Origin: Rhodoblastus sp963710275
Lineage (GTDB): Bacteria > Pseudomonadota > Alphaproteobacteria > Rhizobiales > Beijerinckiaceae
Direction of reading: 5' to 3'
NCBI GenBank assembly: GCA_963710275.1
Contig: CAVPZS010000002.1
Coordinates: 682,001-746,000, forward strand
DNA: 64,000 nt
The position numbers and the translations under genes were made by a program. The notes beneath the pieces are model-generated. The model saw nothing but the letters and a program-made list of their open reading frames with translations. It was not told where the DNA came from and ran no database searches. This document shows positions 1 to 8,154 of the stretch, one piece after another (the stretch's first letter is position 1; each line of letters opens with the position of its first letter).

Positions 1-1591
1 GCTGGTTCTCGATGCGATGGAAGCGTTCGAAAATGCGCGCCAGATCGGAAGCGGGAACGCCGACGCCAGTGTCGCGCACAGTCAGTTCGACCGTGTCGCC
101 GACCCGGCGCAGCGCGACGGTGACGCCGCCTTTCAGCGTAAATTTGAAAGCGTTGGACACGAGGTTGAGGACGATTTTTTCCCACATGTCGCGATCGACG
201 AGGACCGGCTCGTCCAGCGGCGGGCAATCGACGACAAGGCTCAAACCCGCCCGTTCGCAGGCCGAACCGAAATTGCTGGCGAGTTCGGCGGTGAAGCGCG
301 CGAGATCCGTCGGCTCGAAGCTGATATTGGCGCGACCCGCCTCGATGCGGGCGAAATCGAGCAAGGAATTGACGAGCTTGAGCAGGCGCAACGCGTTGCG
401 GCGCGCGACCTCGAGGCGGCGCCGCAAGCGTTCCGGCAGGTCCGGCTCGGCGAGGGCGTCCTCGACCGGCCCCAGCATCAGCGTCAGAGGCGTGCGGAAC
501 TCGTGGCTGACATTGGAAAAAAACGCCGTCTTGGCGCGGTCGATGGCGGTCAGCGCCTCGACGCGCCGCCGCTCGGCCTCATAGGCTTGCGCATTGGCTA
601 GTCCCGCGCCGATCGCCGCCGCAAGCAGATCGTAAAATCCCTTGTAGGCCTCGTCAAACGGCAGCCGCGAGCTCACGCCGGCGATGAGGATGGCCGCGGG
701 GAATTCCAACGCAGGGGCGCCGATCGGCATGACGAGCGCGCAGTTGGGCGGCTCTTCGTAAGGTCCGCAGGCGATCCCGTCGAAGAGGCCAGCCACGTTC
801 TCGACGGTCGTCGTGGCGCGCGCGGCGATGGCCGCCGCCAACGGCCAGGGCGCAGCGGCGTCAAGGGCAAGCTCCCGCGGGCTCGCCGTCGCGCCCGCTG
901 CAATGCCCGTCCGCGCCGCCAGTCGATACTGCGCCGGCTCCCCCGCGCGTTGCTCAAGCTGGTAGAACAGCACAAAAGGCAGGTCGAAGGCGAAGGCCTG
1001 AAGCGTGCCGGCGGCCAGATCGAAAACCTCGGTTTCGCTCTTGGCCGCGGTAAGGCGGGCGGTGAGATCGCGCACGACCCGCGTCCGCCTTTCGCCGAGC
1101 ATGGAGGCGGTTGTCTCCGTCACCGGATGAAAAAGGCCGCCGATGCCGCCCAACTCGTCACGGATCGGACTCAAGGAGAAGGTGAAAAACGTCTCTTCGA
1201 GATAGCCGTTGCGTTGCAGGAACATGCGGCGGTTTTCGAGAAAGGACGTCTGCCCCGCCAAGGCGCGTTCGAAAGGCTCGCCGATCGCCGGCCACGCCGA
1301 CGCCCAGGACACTGCGTAATCCATCCCGAGGATCGAGGGATGCCCCTCGCCGCAAACGACGCGATAGCCGTCATTGTAGATCTGGACGTGGTCGGGGCCC
1401 CAGATGATGTTGATGGGAAAGTTGGACGCGAGGCACAGGCTGACCGTGGTCCGCAGGCTTTGCGGCCAGTCCTCGATCGGGCCAAGCGATGTCCGGGACC
1501 AGTCCCTGGAGCGGACGAGCGCCGCCATCTCGCCGTCGCCGGCGAGAAAATCGAGATCCTTCCCGTCACTGGTTTGAGGGCGATTGTCCAA
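1..1591 (-). CDS. Sensor histidine kinase (PAS-GAF-HisKA-HATPase), C-terminus off the window
   Basis: Probable cytoplasmic sensor kinase with no membrane segment seen. The first ~130 residues are PAS-like, with the family signature DWSRTSLGP...WPQSLRT. A GAF-like region follows. The HisKA box SHEFRTPLTLMLG carries the phosphorylated His, and a HATPase domain has an N box (VLNLVSNAFKFT) and a G1 box (DTGVGVP). The frame stays open to base 1, so the end, perhaps including a receiver domain, is missing. I chose the TTG at 1591 because an in-frame TGA lies just upstream (1601-1603), GAGG sits about 7 bases before the TTG, and it gives the DLDFLAGDGEM lead seen in this family. The ATG at 1528 would cut into that motif. 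The signal sensed is unknown. Confidence 0.85.
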   Translation of the reverse strand, partial: MDNRPQTSDGKDLDFLAGDGEMAALVRSRDWSRTSLGPIEDWPQSLRTTVSLCLASNFPINIIWGPDHVQIYNDGYRVVCGEGHPSILGMDYAVSWASAWPAIGEPFERALAGQTSFLENRRMFLQRNGYLEETFFTFSLSPIRDELGGIGGLFHPVTETTASMLGERRTRVVRDLTARLTAAKSETEVFDLAAGTLQAFAFDLPFVLFYQLEQRAGEPAQYRLAARTGIAAGATASPRELALDAAAPWPLAAAIAARATTTVENVAGLFDGIACGPYEEPPNCALVMPIGAPALEFPAAILIAGVSSRLPFDEAYKGFYDLLAAAIGAGLANAQAYEAERRRVEALTAIDRAKTAFFSNVSHEFRTPLTLMLGPVEDALAEPDLPERLRRRLEVARRNALRLLKLVNSLLDFARIEAGRANISFEPTDLARFTAELASNFGSACERAGLSLVVDCPPLDEPVLVDRDMWEKIVLNLVSNAFKFTLKGGVTVALRRVGDTVELTVRDTGVGVPASDLARIFERFHRIENQ

Positions 1592-1749
1592 CGTCCCGCC
1601 TCAAATGAAATTTCGGGCGCCCGATCCGTCATCGCCGGGATTTTGTTATTTTGCATCGACCGGGTAGTAACTTGATATTACATACTATTTTCTTTTCTGG
1701 CAACGACTTGGCGTCTTCCCGCGCGTTCTCCGAGGGAATAGGCGCAAGC

Positions 1750-2052
1750 TCACCGCCCAGGCGGGGGCGGTCCCGGCGCGCGGTGGAGATATTTGACCGT
1801 CAGAAAGGCGCCGATCCATGAGCCCATGGCGGCGAAGAGCACGTAAATCCAGTCGTTGGTGTAAGAAATCACCGCAAAGGACGAGAGCAGATACCAAAGG
1901 CTGCTCCAGGTCGCGGCCGGGCCGGCGCGTCGGGCGGCGACAGAGGCTGTGAACATGACATAAACAGCATCGGTCGCGGCGGTGGCGAGGACCACGGCCA
2001 GCGCCACGACGGGATCGATGCGCGAAAAACTCACGCCGCTCACCTCCGGCAA
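1750..2052 (-). CDS. Small conserved membrane protein, function unknown
   Basis: A 100-residue protein with about three predicted membrane helices (residues ~13-35, ~45-62 and ~68-88) and a short Pro-rich tail (PGPPPPGR). It resembles small hypothetical membrane proteins of Rhizobiales that carry a WSSLWYLLS-type helix. It starts 26 bases after the phyR-like gene on the same strand, so it is probably cotranscribed from the sigma-EcfG promoter at 2911-2936. A stress-related envelope role is inferred from position only. Confidence 0.65.
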   Translation of the reverse strand: MPEVSGVSFSRIDPVVALAVVLATAATDAVYVMFTASVAARRAGPAATWSSLWYLLSSFAVISYTNDWIYVLFAAMGSWIGAFLTVKYLHRAPGPPPPGR

Positions 2053-2078
2053 GAAAGCCCGTGCGAACTCGAGCTTCG

Positions 2079-2876
2079 CTACGCCGCTACCGGCGCTGTC
2101 TGCCGATCGGCGCCGAAGAACAGCGCCTGGCTGATGACAGCGCGCACCATATCCACCTTGAACGGCTTGGTGATCAGAAACGTCGGCTCCGGTCGCTCGG
2201 CGGTCAGCAAGCTTTCCGGGAAGGCCGTCACGAAAATGACGGGGACGTTGAAACGGCTTAGGATTTCCTTGACGGCGTCAATACCGGAACTTCCGTCCGC
2301 GAGCCGGACGTCGGCGAGGACCAGGCCGGGGGGCGATGAACCGGCGATAGCCACGGCCTCGGCATGGGTGCGCGCATTGCCGATGACACGATGGCCAAGA
2401 TCCTCGACCAGGACCTCGAGGTCCCTGGCGATGAGCTGCTCGTCTTCGATGACGAGGACAGAGGAGGCGATTTGCGCGCTGATCGCACGTCCGGCCTCGG
2501 CGACCAGTTCGGAAAAGCGCGAAGCCGGGATATCCAGAACCTCCGCCGCCTCCTCATGTGTGAAATTCTCGAGGGCGGTCAACAGGAAGGCCTGGCGAGG
2601 GAGGGGCGTGATGTTTTCCAGCCGGCGCTCGAACAGGCACGCCTCCATGCGCTCGTCGGCGATGGCGTTGACCGGAACGGAATTCCAGATTTTAGAGAAA
2701 GCCTTGAACACGGCGACGCGGTCGTCGAGAGATCGATCGCAAAGCGTGGAGCTCTCGATCAGCGCCTCAAGCAAGGCGACGACATAGGCGTCGCCACTGG
2801 ACTGGCTGCCGGACAGCGCACGGGCGTAGCGGCGGAGATAAGGCGCCTGGGAGGACATAAGGGCAGAGAGACTCAT
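2079..2876 (-). CDS. phyR: PhyR-type anti-anti-sigma response regulator (paralogue)
   Basis: A 265-residue general stress response regulator. Residues 1-135 form a sigma-like domain (region 2 around RRYARALSGSQ, region 4 around LPRQAFLLTALENFTHEEAAEVL). Residues 139-255 form a receiver domain with acidic residues near IEDE, phosphoacceptor Asp189 (VLADV) and Lys237 (TKPF). In this family, phosphorylation exposes the sigma-like domain, which then binds NepR and frees EcfG. I chose the ATG at 2876: the frame is open further upstream, but family similarity starts at MSLSALM and the sigma-EcfG promoter lies 35 bases before it. A second phyR sits at 62.7-63.5 kb next to nepR and ecfG, so this is an additional copy paired with a kinase upstream. 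Confidence 0.9.
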   Translation of the reverse strand: MSLSALMSSQAPYLRRYARALSGSQSSGDAYVVALLEALIESSTLCDRSLDDRVAVFKAFSKIWNSVPVNAIADERMEACLFERRLENITPLPRQAFLLTALENFTHEEAAEVLDIPASRFSELVAEAGRAISAQIASSVLVIEDEQLIARDLEVLVEDLGHRVIGNARTHAEAVAIAGSSPPGLVLADVRLADGSSGIDAVKEILSRFNVPVIFVTAFPESLLTAERPEPTFLITKPFKVDMVRAVISQALFFGADRQTAPVAA

Positions 2877-2910
2877 GGCCAACCTCACGCAACGGACACC
2901 CAGGCGGCAC

Positions 2911-2936
2911 AACGCGCCAGATCGAGCATAAGTTCC
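2911..2936 (-). promoter_or_regulatory. Sigma-EcfG promoter of the phyR paralogue
   Basis: On the minus strand the sequence reads GGAAC (2936-2932), 17 bases, then CGTT (2914-2911), an exact match to the alphaproteobacterial general stress consensus GGAAC-N16/17-CGTT. The -10 lies 35 bases before the ATG at 2876, in the 76-base gap after the kinase gene. This implies EcfG drives this phyR copy. Confidence 0.85.
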
Positions 2937-2952
2937 TGATGGAGCGCCCTTC

Positions 2953-4131
2953 TCAAGCCATTGGCATCGTGAAGGTAAACCTGGTTTCTTCGATGGAGGA
3001 GGAGACTTCGAGCTTGCCGCCATGGGCCTCGGCGATCTGGCTCGCGATATAGAGGCCCAGTCCCAATCCTTGCTGGCTTGGCCTTACGGCGCCGCGCTCG
3101 AAGGGCTCGAACAGATGTGCGAGCAGCGAGGGCGGGATGGGATCGCCCTTGTTGCTGACGAAGAGTTCGAGGAAACCGTTTCGCTCAAACGCGCCGAGGC
3201 GGATCGGCGCCTCGGGCGCGCCATAGGTCAGGGCGTTGGCCAAAAGGTTCGAGACGAGCTGGGACATGCGCACGGCGTCGCACGTGACGGGTCTCGGCAA
3301 ACGGATCTCCAGTTCGATCTTCCTCGCCTCATGGGCCGCGAGCAATTCATCGACCACCTGGGTGAGGACCGGACCCAGGTCCGTCGTCTTCGACGACAGC
3401 GTCAGCCCATCGCCCAGCCGCCCCCTTGCGAAGTCCATGATATTGTCGATCAGGGCGGCCATGCGGGCGATGCTCGACTGGATCAGCGGGACAAGGCCTT
3501 GCGCCTTCGGATCGAGCGGGGTCTTGCCAATCAAACGCAAGCCCGCGTCTATGCCCGCCAGCGGATTGCGCAGGTCATGCCCCAGGACCGCGATGAACTG
3601 TTCGCGTAACTGCGAGGTCCGGCCGCCGTCCAGAATTTGCTCGTCCTTGGTCTGGAGGCGCAATTCCGCGTCGTAATAGAAGCCGATGAGATCGGCGAAC
3701 TTCTCGAACATGCCTCGAATTTGCGGCGTATCGATCGGCGCAGGCAAGGGATCTATGGCGCAAAGCGTGCCGAAGAACCTCCCGTCCGGCAGGATGACCG
3801 GCACGGAAATATAGCTCTGGAACTTGTAGAGTTGCGGCGTCCGGTGCGTGCGGTAGCAAGGGTCTTCAACAACGTTTTCGATGATGACGGGAGTTCGGCT
3901 CTTGCGGATCGCGGCGCAGATCGTCGTTTCGACGCTCAACTCGCCGCCCGGCTGCAGCCCGAAATCGATATCGTCGCGAACCTGGCATGCGATCCAGCGA
4001 TCTCCCGTGACGCGCGCAACCGCCGCGAACCGCATGCCCGTTGCGAGGCATACGACATCGAGGATGGTGGAAACGGCCCGGATCCTGCCGATCATCTCGA
4101 TGTCTGAATCGAAGTTCGTCTCTTGAACCAT
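2953..4131 (-). CDS. GAF-domain sensor histidine kinase
   Basis: A 392-residue soluble sensor kinase. GAF domain at about 20-155 (YISVPVILPDGRFFGTLCAIDP), HisKA at about 175-245 with His185 in VLGHDLRNP, HATPase at about 285-390 (N box LVSNLLANAL, GLGLGLYIASQIAEAHGG). It lies 76 bases upstream of the phyR paralogue on the same strand, and the stress promoter falls between them. It is a candidate phosphodonor for PhyR. The H box is of ordinary HisKA type, not the HWE or HisKA_2 type of many PhyR kinases, so the pairing rests on position. Confidence 0.88.
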   Translation of the reverse strand: MVQETNFDSDIEMIGRIRAVSTILDVVCLATGMRFAAVARVTGDRWIACQVRDDIDFGLQPGGELSVETTICAAIRKSRTPVIIENVVEDPCYRTHRTPQLYKFQSYISVPVILPDGRFFGTLCAIDPLPAPIDTPQIRGMFEKFADLIGFYYDAELRLQTKDEQILDGGRTSQLREQFIAVLGHDLRNPLAGIDAGLRLIGKTPLDPKAQGLVPLIQSSIARMAALIDNIMDFARGRLGDGLTLSSKTTDLGPVLTQVVDELLAAHEARKIELEIRLPRPVTCDAVRMSQLVSNLLANALTYGAPEAPIRLGAFERNGFLELFVSNKGDPIPPSLLAHLFEPFERGAVRPSQQGLGLGLYIASQIAEAHGGKLEVSSSIEETRFTFTMPMA

Positions 4132-4205
4132 TCAATTCGTCCTATCGGCGCGGTTTTTGTCCGCATCGGCAGCATAACATAGTCGCGCGGACCGGCGGTC
4201 GACAA

Positions 4206-4955
4206 TCACGATCCAGCCTCGCTGGCGCCCAGCCGCTGCGCGGCCAGACGCTCGAGGGCCGACATGCTGTCGAACAGCAGCACGGCCATCAGGGAGACGA
4301 TCAGCCCTCCCTCAATCACGAAGGCAAGGTTGTTGCTGAGGAGACCGGCGATGATGACTTCGCCCAATCCCTTTGCAGCGACGGTCGAGCCGATGGTGGC
4401 TGTGCCCATGTTGATGACCAAGGTGAGGCGAAGGCCCGCCAGGATCGCCGGCAAGGCGAGGGGCAGTTCGATCTCGAAGAGGCGCTGGCGGGCGTCCAGT
4501 CCCATGCCGCGCGCCGCATCCATCACCGTCGCGGGGACCTGGCCCAGACCGGCCATGGTGTTTTCGAAGACCGGCAACAAACCATAGAGGAACAGGGCGA
4601 TGAAGGTCGGCGTCTCGCCGAAGCCCACCAGCGGCGCGGTCAGGGCCAGCACCGCGACCGGGGGAAAGGCCTGGCCGATATCGGCCAATCCGCGCGACAG
4701 CGGCAGGAATTCCGAGCCCGCCGGGCGGGTCACGAAAACGGCCAGCGGCGCCGCGACCAAGGCGCTGGCTGAGGCCGACAACATCACGATCCGAAGATGC
4801 GCCAGCGTCAGCGCGCGCAGATCGCCATAGGGATATATGGCCGGCGCGCCCTCGGGCGCCAGCAGGCGAAACAGCGGTTCGAACAGGGAGGGCGCGCAGG
4901 TCAGGGCGATCAGCAGCGCCAGCGCGGTCGCGCGAACAAAAAATCCGCCTCTCAT
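4206..4955 (-). CDS. Osmoprotectant (glycine betaine/choline) ABC permease
   Basis: A 249-residue inner-membrane permease of the binding-protein-dependent family (OpuCB/ProW type), with about six helices. The EAA-loop region is around DAARGMGLDARQRLFEIELPLALP. The start is the ATG at 4955, which overlaps the ATPase stop as ATGA, so the two are translationally coupled. It is the last gene of the importer set (binding protein, permease, ATPase, permease), as in OpuC/OsmF-type systems for compatible solutes. Confidence 0.85.
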   Translation of the reverse strand: MRGGFFVRATALALLIALTCAPSLFEPLFRLLAPEGAPAIYPYGDLRALTLAHLRIVMLSASASALVAAPLAVFVTRPAGSEFLPLSRGLADIGQAFPPVAVLALTAPLVGFGETPTFIALFLYGLLPVFENTMAGLGQVPATVMDAARGMGLDARQRLFEIELPLALPAILAGLRLTLVINMGTATIGSTVAAKGLGEVIIAGLLSNNLAFVIEGGLIVSLMAVLLFDSMSALERLAAQRLGASEAGS

Positions 4956-5890
4956 GACCCAATCCGCCCGAAAGCCAGGATGGCGGCCAAGGAAACGCGT
5001 CCAAGCGGGCGGCCATCCTCGCCGATCACCGGCAGAACCTTGACCCCGGTCCAGATCATCCGCGACAGCGCGTCCTGCAGCGAGGCGTCGGCGGACAAGG
5101 GATCGCCCGGCGCCTCGCCGGGCTCGATCGCGGCGTCGACGCGGGCGAGGCCTAGCAGCCGGAACGGACGATCGACGCTCCCGACCATCCGTTCGACGAT
5201 GGGGTCCGCGGGGCGGGTCAAAAGCTCGGCCGGCGGCCCAAATTGGCATAGCCGGCCCTCATTCAGCACGGCGATGCGCTGTCCCAGGCGGAAGGCTTCC
5301 TCCATGTCATGGGTCACCACCATGACGGTCGTGCCGAAGCGGCGCTGGACAGCGAGAAGGTCGTCTTGCGCCTTGCCCCGGATGATCGGGTCGAGCGCCC
5401 CGAACGGCTCGTCCATCAGCAACACTGCGGGCTCGGCAGCGAGAGCCCGGGCGACTCCAACCCTTTGCTGCTGGCCGCCGGACAGTTCATGCGGACGCTT
5501 GCCGGCGAAACGCGCGGGATCGAGCTGGAACGCGTCCATCAGTTCCTCGACCCGCGCCGCGATGCGCGCCCGGGGCCAGCCGAGCAGCCTGGGCACGGTG
5601 GCGATGTTCTGGGCGACGGTGCGATGCGGAAAAAGGCCATAGCCCTGGATCACATAGCCGATGCGCCGGCGCAGTTCGAAACCGCGGAAGGTCCTCGTGT
5701 CGCGGCCGTCGATCCGGACTTCGCCGCCGGTCGGCTCGACCAATCGGTTGACCATGCGCAGCAGCGTGGATTTGCCCGAACCGGACGGACCGACCACCGC
5801 CGCGATCGTTCCCTTCTCGACGGTCAGGGACACGTCGTCGACGACAGTGACGCCGTCGATGCGTTTGGCGAGCGCGCGGAGTTCGATCAC
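4952..5890 (-). CDS. Osmoprotectant ABC transporter ATPase
   Basis: A 312-residue ATPase of the OpuCA/ProV type. Walker A is GPSGSGKST, the Q-loop is VIQGYGLFPH, the signature is LSGGQQQRVGVARAL, Walker B is VLLMDEPFGALDP and the switch His is in VTHDMEEAF. The last ~60 residues resemble a CBS-type domain, which in OpuA-like ATPases senses ionic strength. The start is a GTG at 5890 overlapping the upstream permease stop as GTGA. The gene overlaps the next permease as well, so the set is a tight operon. Confidence 0.88.
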   Translation of the reverse strand: MIELRALAKRIDGVTVVDDVSLTVEKGTIAAVVGPSGSGKSTLLRMVNRLVEPTGGEVRIDGRDTRTFRGFELRRRIGYVIQGYGLFPHRTVAQNIATVPRLLGWPRARIAARVEELMDAFQLDPARFAGKRPHELSGGQQQRVGVARALAAEPAVLLMDEPFGALDPIIRGKAQDDLLAVQRRFGTTVMVVTHDMEEAFRLGQRIAVLNEGRLCQFGPPAELLTRPADPIVERMVGSVDRPFRLLGLARVDAAIEPGEAPGDPLSADASLQDALSRMIWTGVKVLPVIGEDGRPLGRVSLAAILAFGRIGS

Positions 5891-6906
5891 GGGCGGCGTC
5901 CTTCGGCCAGATCGACGGCTGCGTCCAGAATGACCGACGCCGAGAAAGCCAGCGCCACGGTCGGCGCCACGCCCAGCAGCACGAGGTCCGGGGCGGTCTG
6001 GCCGATCCCCTGGAAGATGAAGACGCCGAAACCGCCGCCGCCGATCAGGGCGGCGATGGTCGCCAGACCGATATTCTGCACCAGCACGATGCGGACGCCC
6101 GCCAGGATAAAAGGCAGCGCCAGCGGGAGCTCGACGCCAAGAAGGCGCCCGACGCCGGTGAAGCCCATGCCGCGCGCCGCGTCGACCGCGGCCGGCGGCG
6201 CCTGCGCCAGTCCGGCCACGGTATTGGCGACCATCGGCAGCAGCGCATAGAGCGCCAGCGCGACAAAGGCTGGCGCCATGCCGATGCCGCCGACGCCAAG
6301 TCGCGCCGCCAGGGGCGAATGAGCGGCGAGCCAGCCGAGCGGCGCCATCAGCAGGCCGAACAAGGCCATGCTCGGAATGCTCTGGATGAGGTTGAGACCT
6401 TGCAGGCTGGCGTCGCGCAGGCGCGGCAGACGATGGCACAGCAGGCCGAAAGGCAGTCCTGTGGCAAGGGCCGCGCCGAGCGATCCGATGGCCAGGACGA
6501 GATGGCGTCCGCCCTCGCGCCAGAACTCAGGCCCGCGCACGTCATATTCCCTCATGAAGGACAGTCCGTTCCAGAGGCCGGAACGGAGCAGGACGGCGAT
6601 GGCCGCCGCCGTCGCCGCCAGCGCCGCCAGACGGGCGAGCGGGCCCAATCGGAGCCGGGCCAGGGCGTCGGTCACGATCAGCGCCAGAGCCAGCAATAGC
6701 AGCCAGAAGCCCGCGCCGGGCGACACCCGCGCGAAGCTTTCGCCCGGCGGCGTCACATGATCGGGCGACGCGCCGACGGCGACCGCCAGCAGGACCAGCG
6801 CAGCGCCCGCCGCGATCAGCAGCGGGGTCGGGCGCCGGCAGAATACCGAGAGCAGCAGGGCGACCGTCACCCCGGCGATCAACCCGCCCGCGACGCCGGC
6901 TGGCAA
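5887..6906 (-). CDS. Osmoprotectant ABC permease with extra N-terminal helices; start uncertain
   Basis: An inner-membrane permease of at least 339 residues. The C-terminal ~210 residues match OpuCB/ProW-type permeases (GLNLIQSIPSMALFGL, DAARGMGFTGVGRLLGVELPLALP). The N-terminal half adds several hydrophobic helices. TTG at 6906 is the first usable start codon I can place. However, the same frame stays open and protein-like upstream to about 7050, with another hydrophobic stretch (LGLAVSILGAAGLALSPF), so the true start is probably nearer 7040, non-ATG, or hidden by an indel in the seven-base homopolymer just before 7060. It pairs with the shorter permease at 4206-4955. Confidence 0.8.
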   Translation of the reverse strand: MPAGVAGGLIAGVTVALLLSVFCRRPTPLLIAAGAALVLLAVAVGASPDHVTPPGESFARVSPGAGFWLLLLALALIVTDALARLRLGPLARLAALAATAAAIAVLLRSGLWNGLSFMREYDVRGPEFWREGGRHLVLAIGSLGAALATGLPFGLLCHRLPRLRDASLQGLNLIQSIPSMALFGLLMAPLGWLAAHSPLAARLGVGGIGMAPAFVALALYALLPMVANTVAGLAQAPPAAVDAARGMGFTGVGRLLGVELPLALPFILAGVRIVLVQNIGLATIAALIGGGGFGVFIFQGIGQTAPDLVLLGVAPTVALAFSASVILDAAVDLAEGRRP

Positions 6907-7058
6907 TGCGGCCAGCAGGTCGCGCGGCGACCCCTCTGCGATGCGGTTCGGCCGATAGACGGTGAACGGCGACAGGGCCAGACCCGCCGCGCCCAGGATG
7001 GAGACCGCGAGACCCAGGCGACTGGCCGCCGGGCGCGCGCCTATGAACGAAGGGGGGG

Positions 7059-7976
7059 CTATTTGACGAAACCCTTGTTTTTCAAATAGGCGGCAGCCAC
7101 GGCCTTCGCCGCCTGGCCTTCGACCTGAACCTTGGCGTTCAACGATTTGAGAGCGCCAAGATCGAGCGAGGCGAAGACCGGCGCCAGCGTGTCAGCAATT
7201 CCCGGATAGGCTTTCAAGACCTTTTCGCGAATGATCGGAGCCGGCGCATAGATCGGCTGCACATGCTTGTCGTCGGCGAGGATCACAAGGCCCGAAGCTT
7301 CGGTCGCGCCATCGCTGCTGTAGACCATGGCCGCGTCGACGCCGCTGGTCTGGCGCGCGGCCGCCTTGATCGTCGCCGCCGTGTCGCCGCCCGACAGGAT
7401 GACCAGCTGGCGGGATGACAGCTTGAAATCATAGGCCGACTGGAACGCCGGCAGGCCCGAGGGCGCGTTGACGAACTCCGCCGAAGCCGCCAGCACCACC
7501 TTGCCGCCGGCCGTCGCCCATCGGCCGAAATCGCCGAGGGTCTTGAGACCGTTCGCGGCGGCGACATCCTTGCGCAAGGCGATGGCCCAGGCGTTGTCGG
7601 CCGGGGAAGGCTTCAGCCACACGATCCTGTTGGCGGCATAATCCAGGGACTTCGCAGCCGCGTAGCCGGCGGCGGCGTCTTTCCAGAGGGGATCGCCGGC
7701 CCTGTTGAAAAAGAAGGCGGCGTTGCCGGTGTACTCAGGGTAGATGTCGATCTCGCCGGCAATGAGCGCCGCGCGCACCACAGGCGTGCCGCCGAGCTGG
7801 ATGCGATCCACGGTCCTGACGCCGCTCGCCTCCAGCGCCAGCAAAATGATATTGCCCAGCACCGATCCCTCGGTGTCGATCTTCGACGACACCACCACGT
7901 CGGCGAAAGCCGATCCGGCCAGGACAGCGCCTGCCAGCATCGCGATGGCGGCCGCGAGGGATTTTGCCGGACTCAT
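7059..7976 (-). CDS. Osmoprotectant ABC substrate-binding protein
   Basis: A 305-residue periplasmic binding protein with a Sec signal peptide (about residues 1-25, ending SAFA). The mature part is of the OpuAC/OsmF class that binds glycine betaine or choline (GEIDIYPEYTGNAAFF, SSDGATEASGLVILADDK). The ATG at 7976 is preceded by a strong GGAGG site. It is the first gene of the importer operon and is divergent from the thiol reductase gene at 8155. The ligand is inferred from the family. Confidence 0.87.
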   Translation of the reverse strand: MSPAKSLAAAIAMLAGAVLAGSAFADVVVSSKIDTEGSVLGNIILLALEASGVRTVDRIQLGGTPVVRAALIAGEIDIYPEYTGNAAFFFNRAGDPLWKDAAAGYAAAKSLDYAANRIVWLKPSPADNAWAIALRKDVAAANGLKTLGDFGRWATAGGKVVLAASAEFVNAPSGLPAFQSAYDFKLSSRQLVILSGGDTAATIKAAARQTSGVDAAMVYSSDGATEASGLVILADDKHVQPIYAPAPIIREKVLKAYPGIADTLAPVFASLDLGALKSLNAKVQVEGQAAKAVAAAYLKNKGFVK

Positions 7977-8154
7977 GTTTTCCTCCCTCGCGGACAACGT
8001 TCGCCGCAGCTTATGGTTCGCGGTCACAGCCGCAATGCAGGCCTTGCGCGCCGGCGCCGCTTGCAAAGTTGGAATCAGGCTCCAAATTCCAACGACGAGC
8101 GCCTATGCTGGCGCGCTCGGGCCAATGACTGGCCGCGACGACTTTTGAGGCGCC

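Noticed and set aside
7996..8020. Possible sigma-EcfG promoter before the osmoprotectant binding protein
   Set aside because: The -10 (CGTT) and spacing (16) fit, but the -35 reads CGAAC instead of GGAAC.
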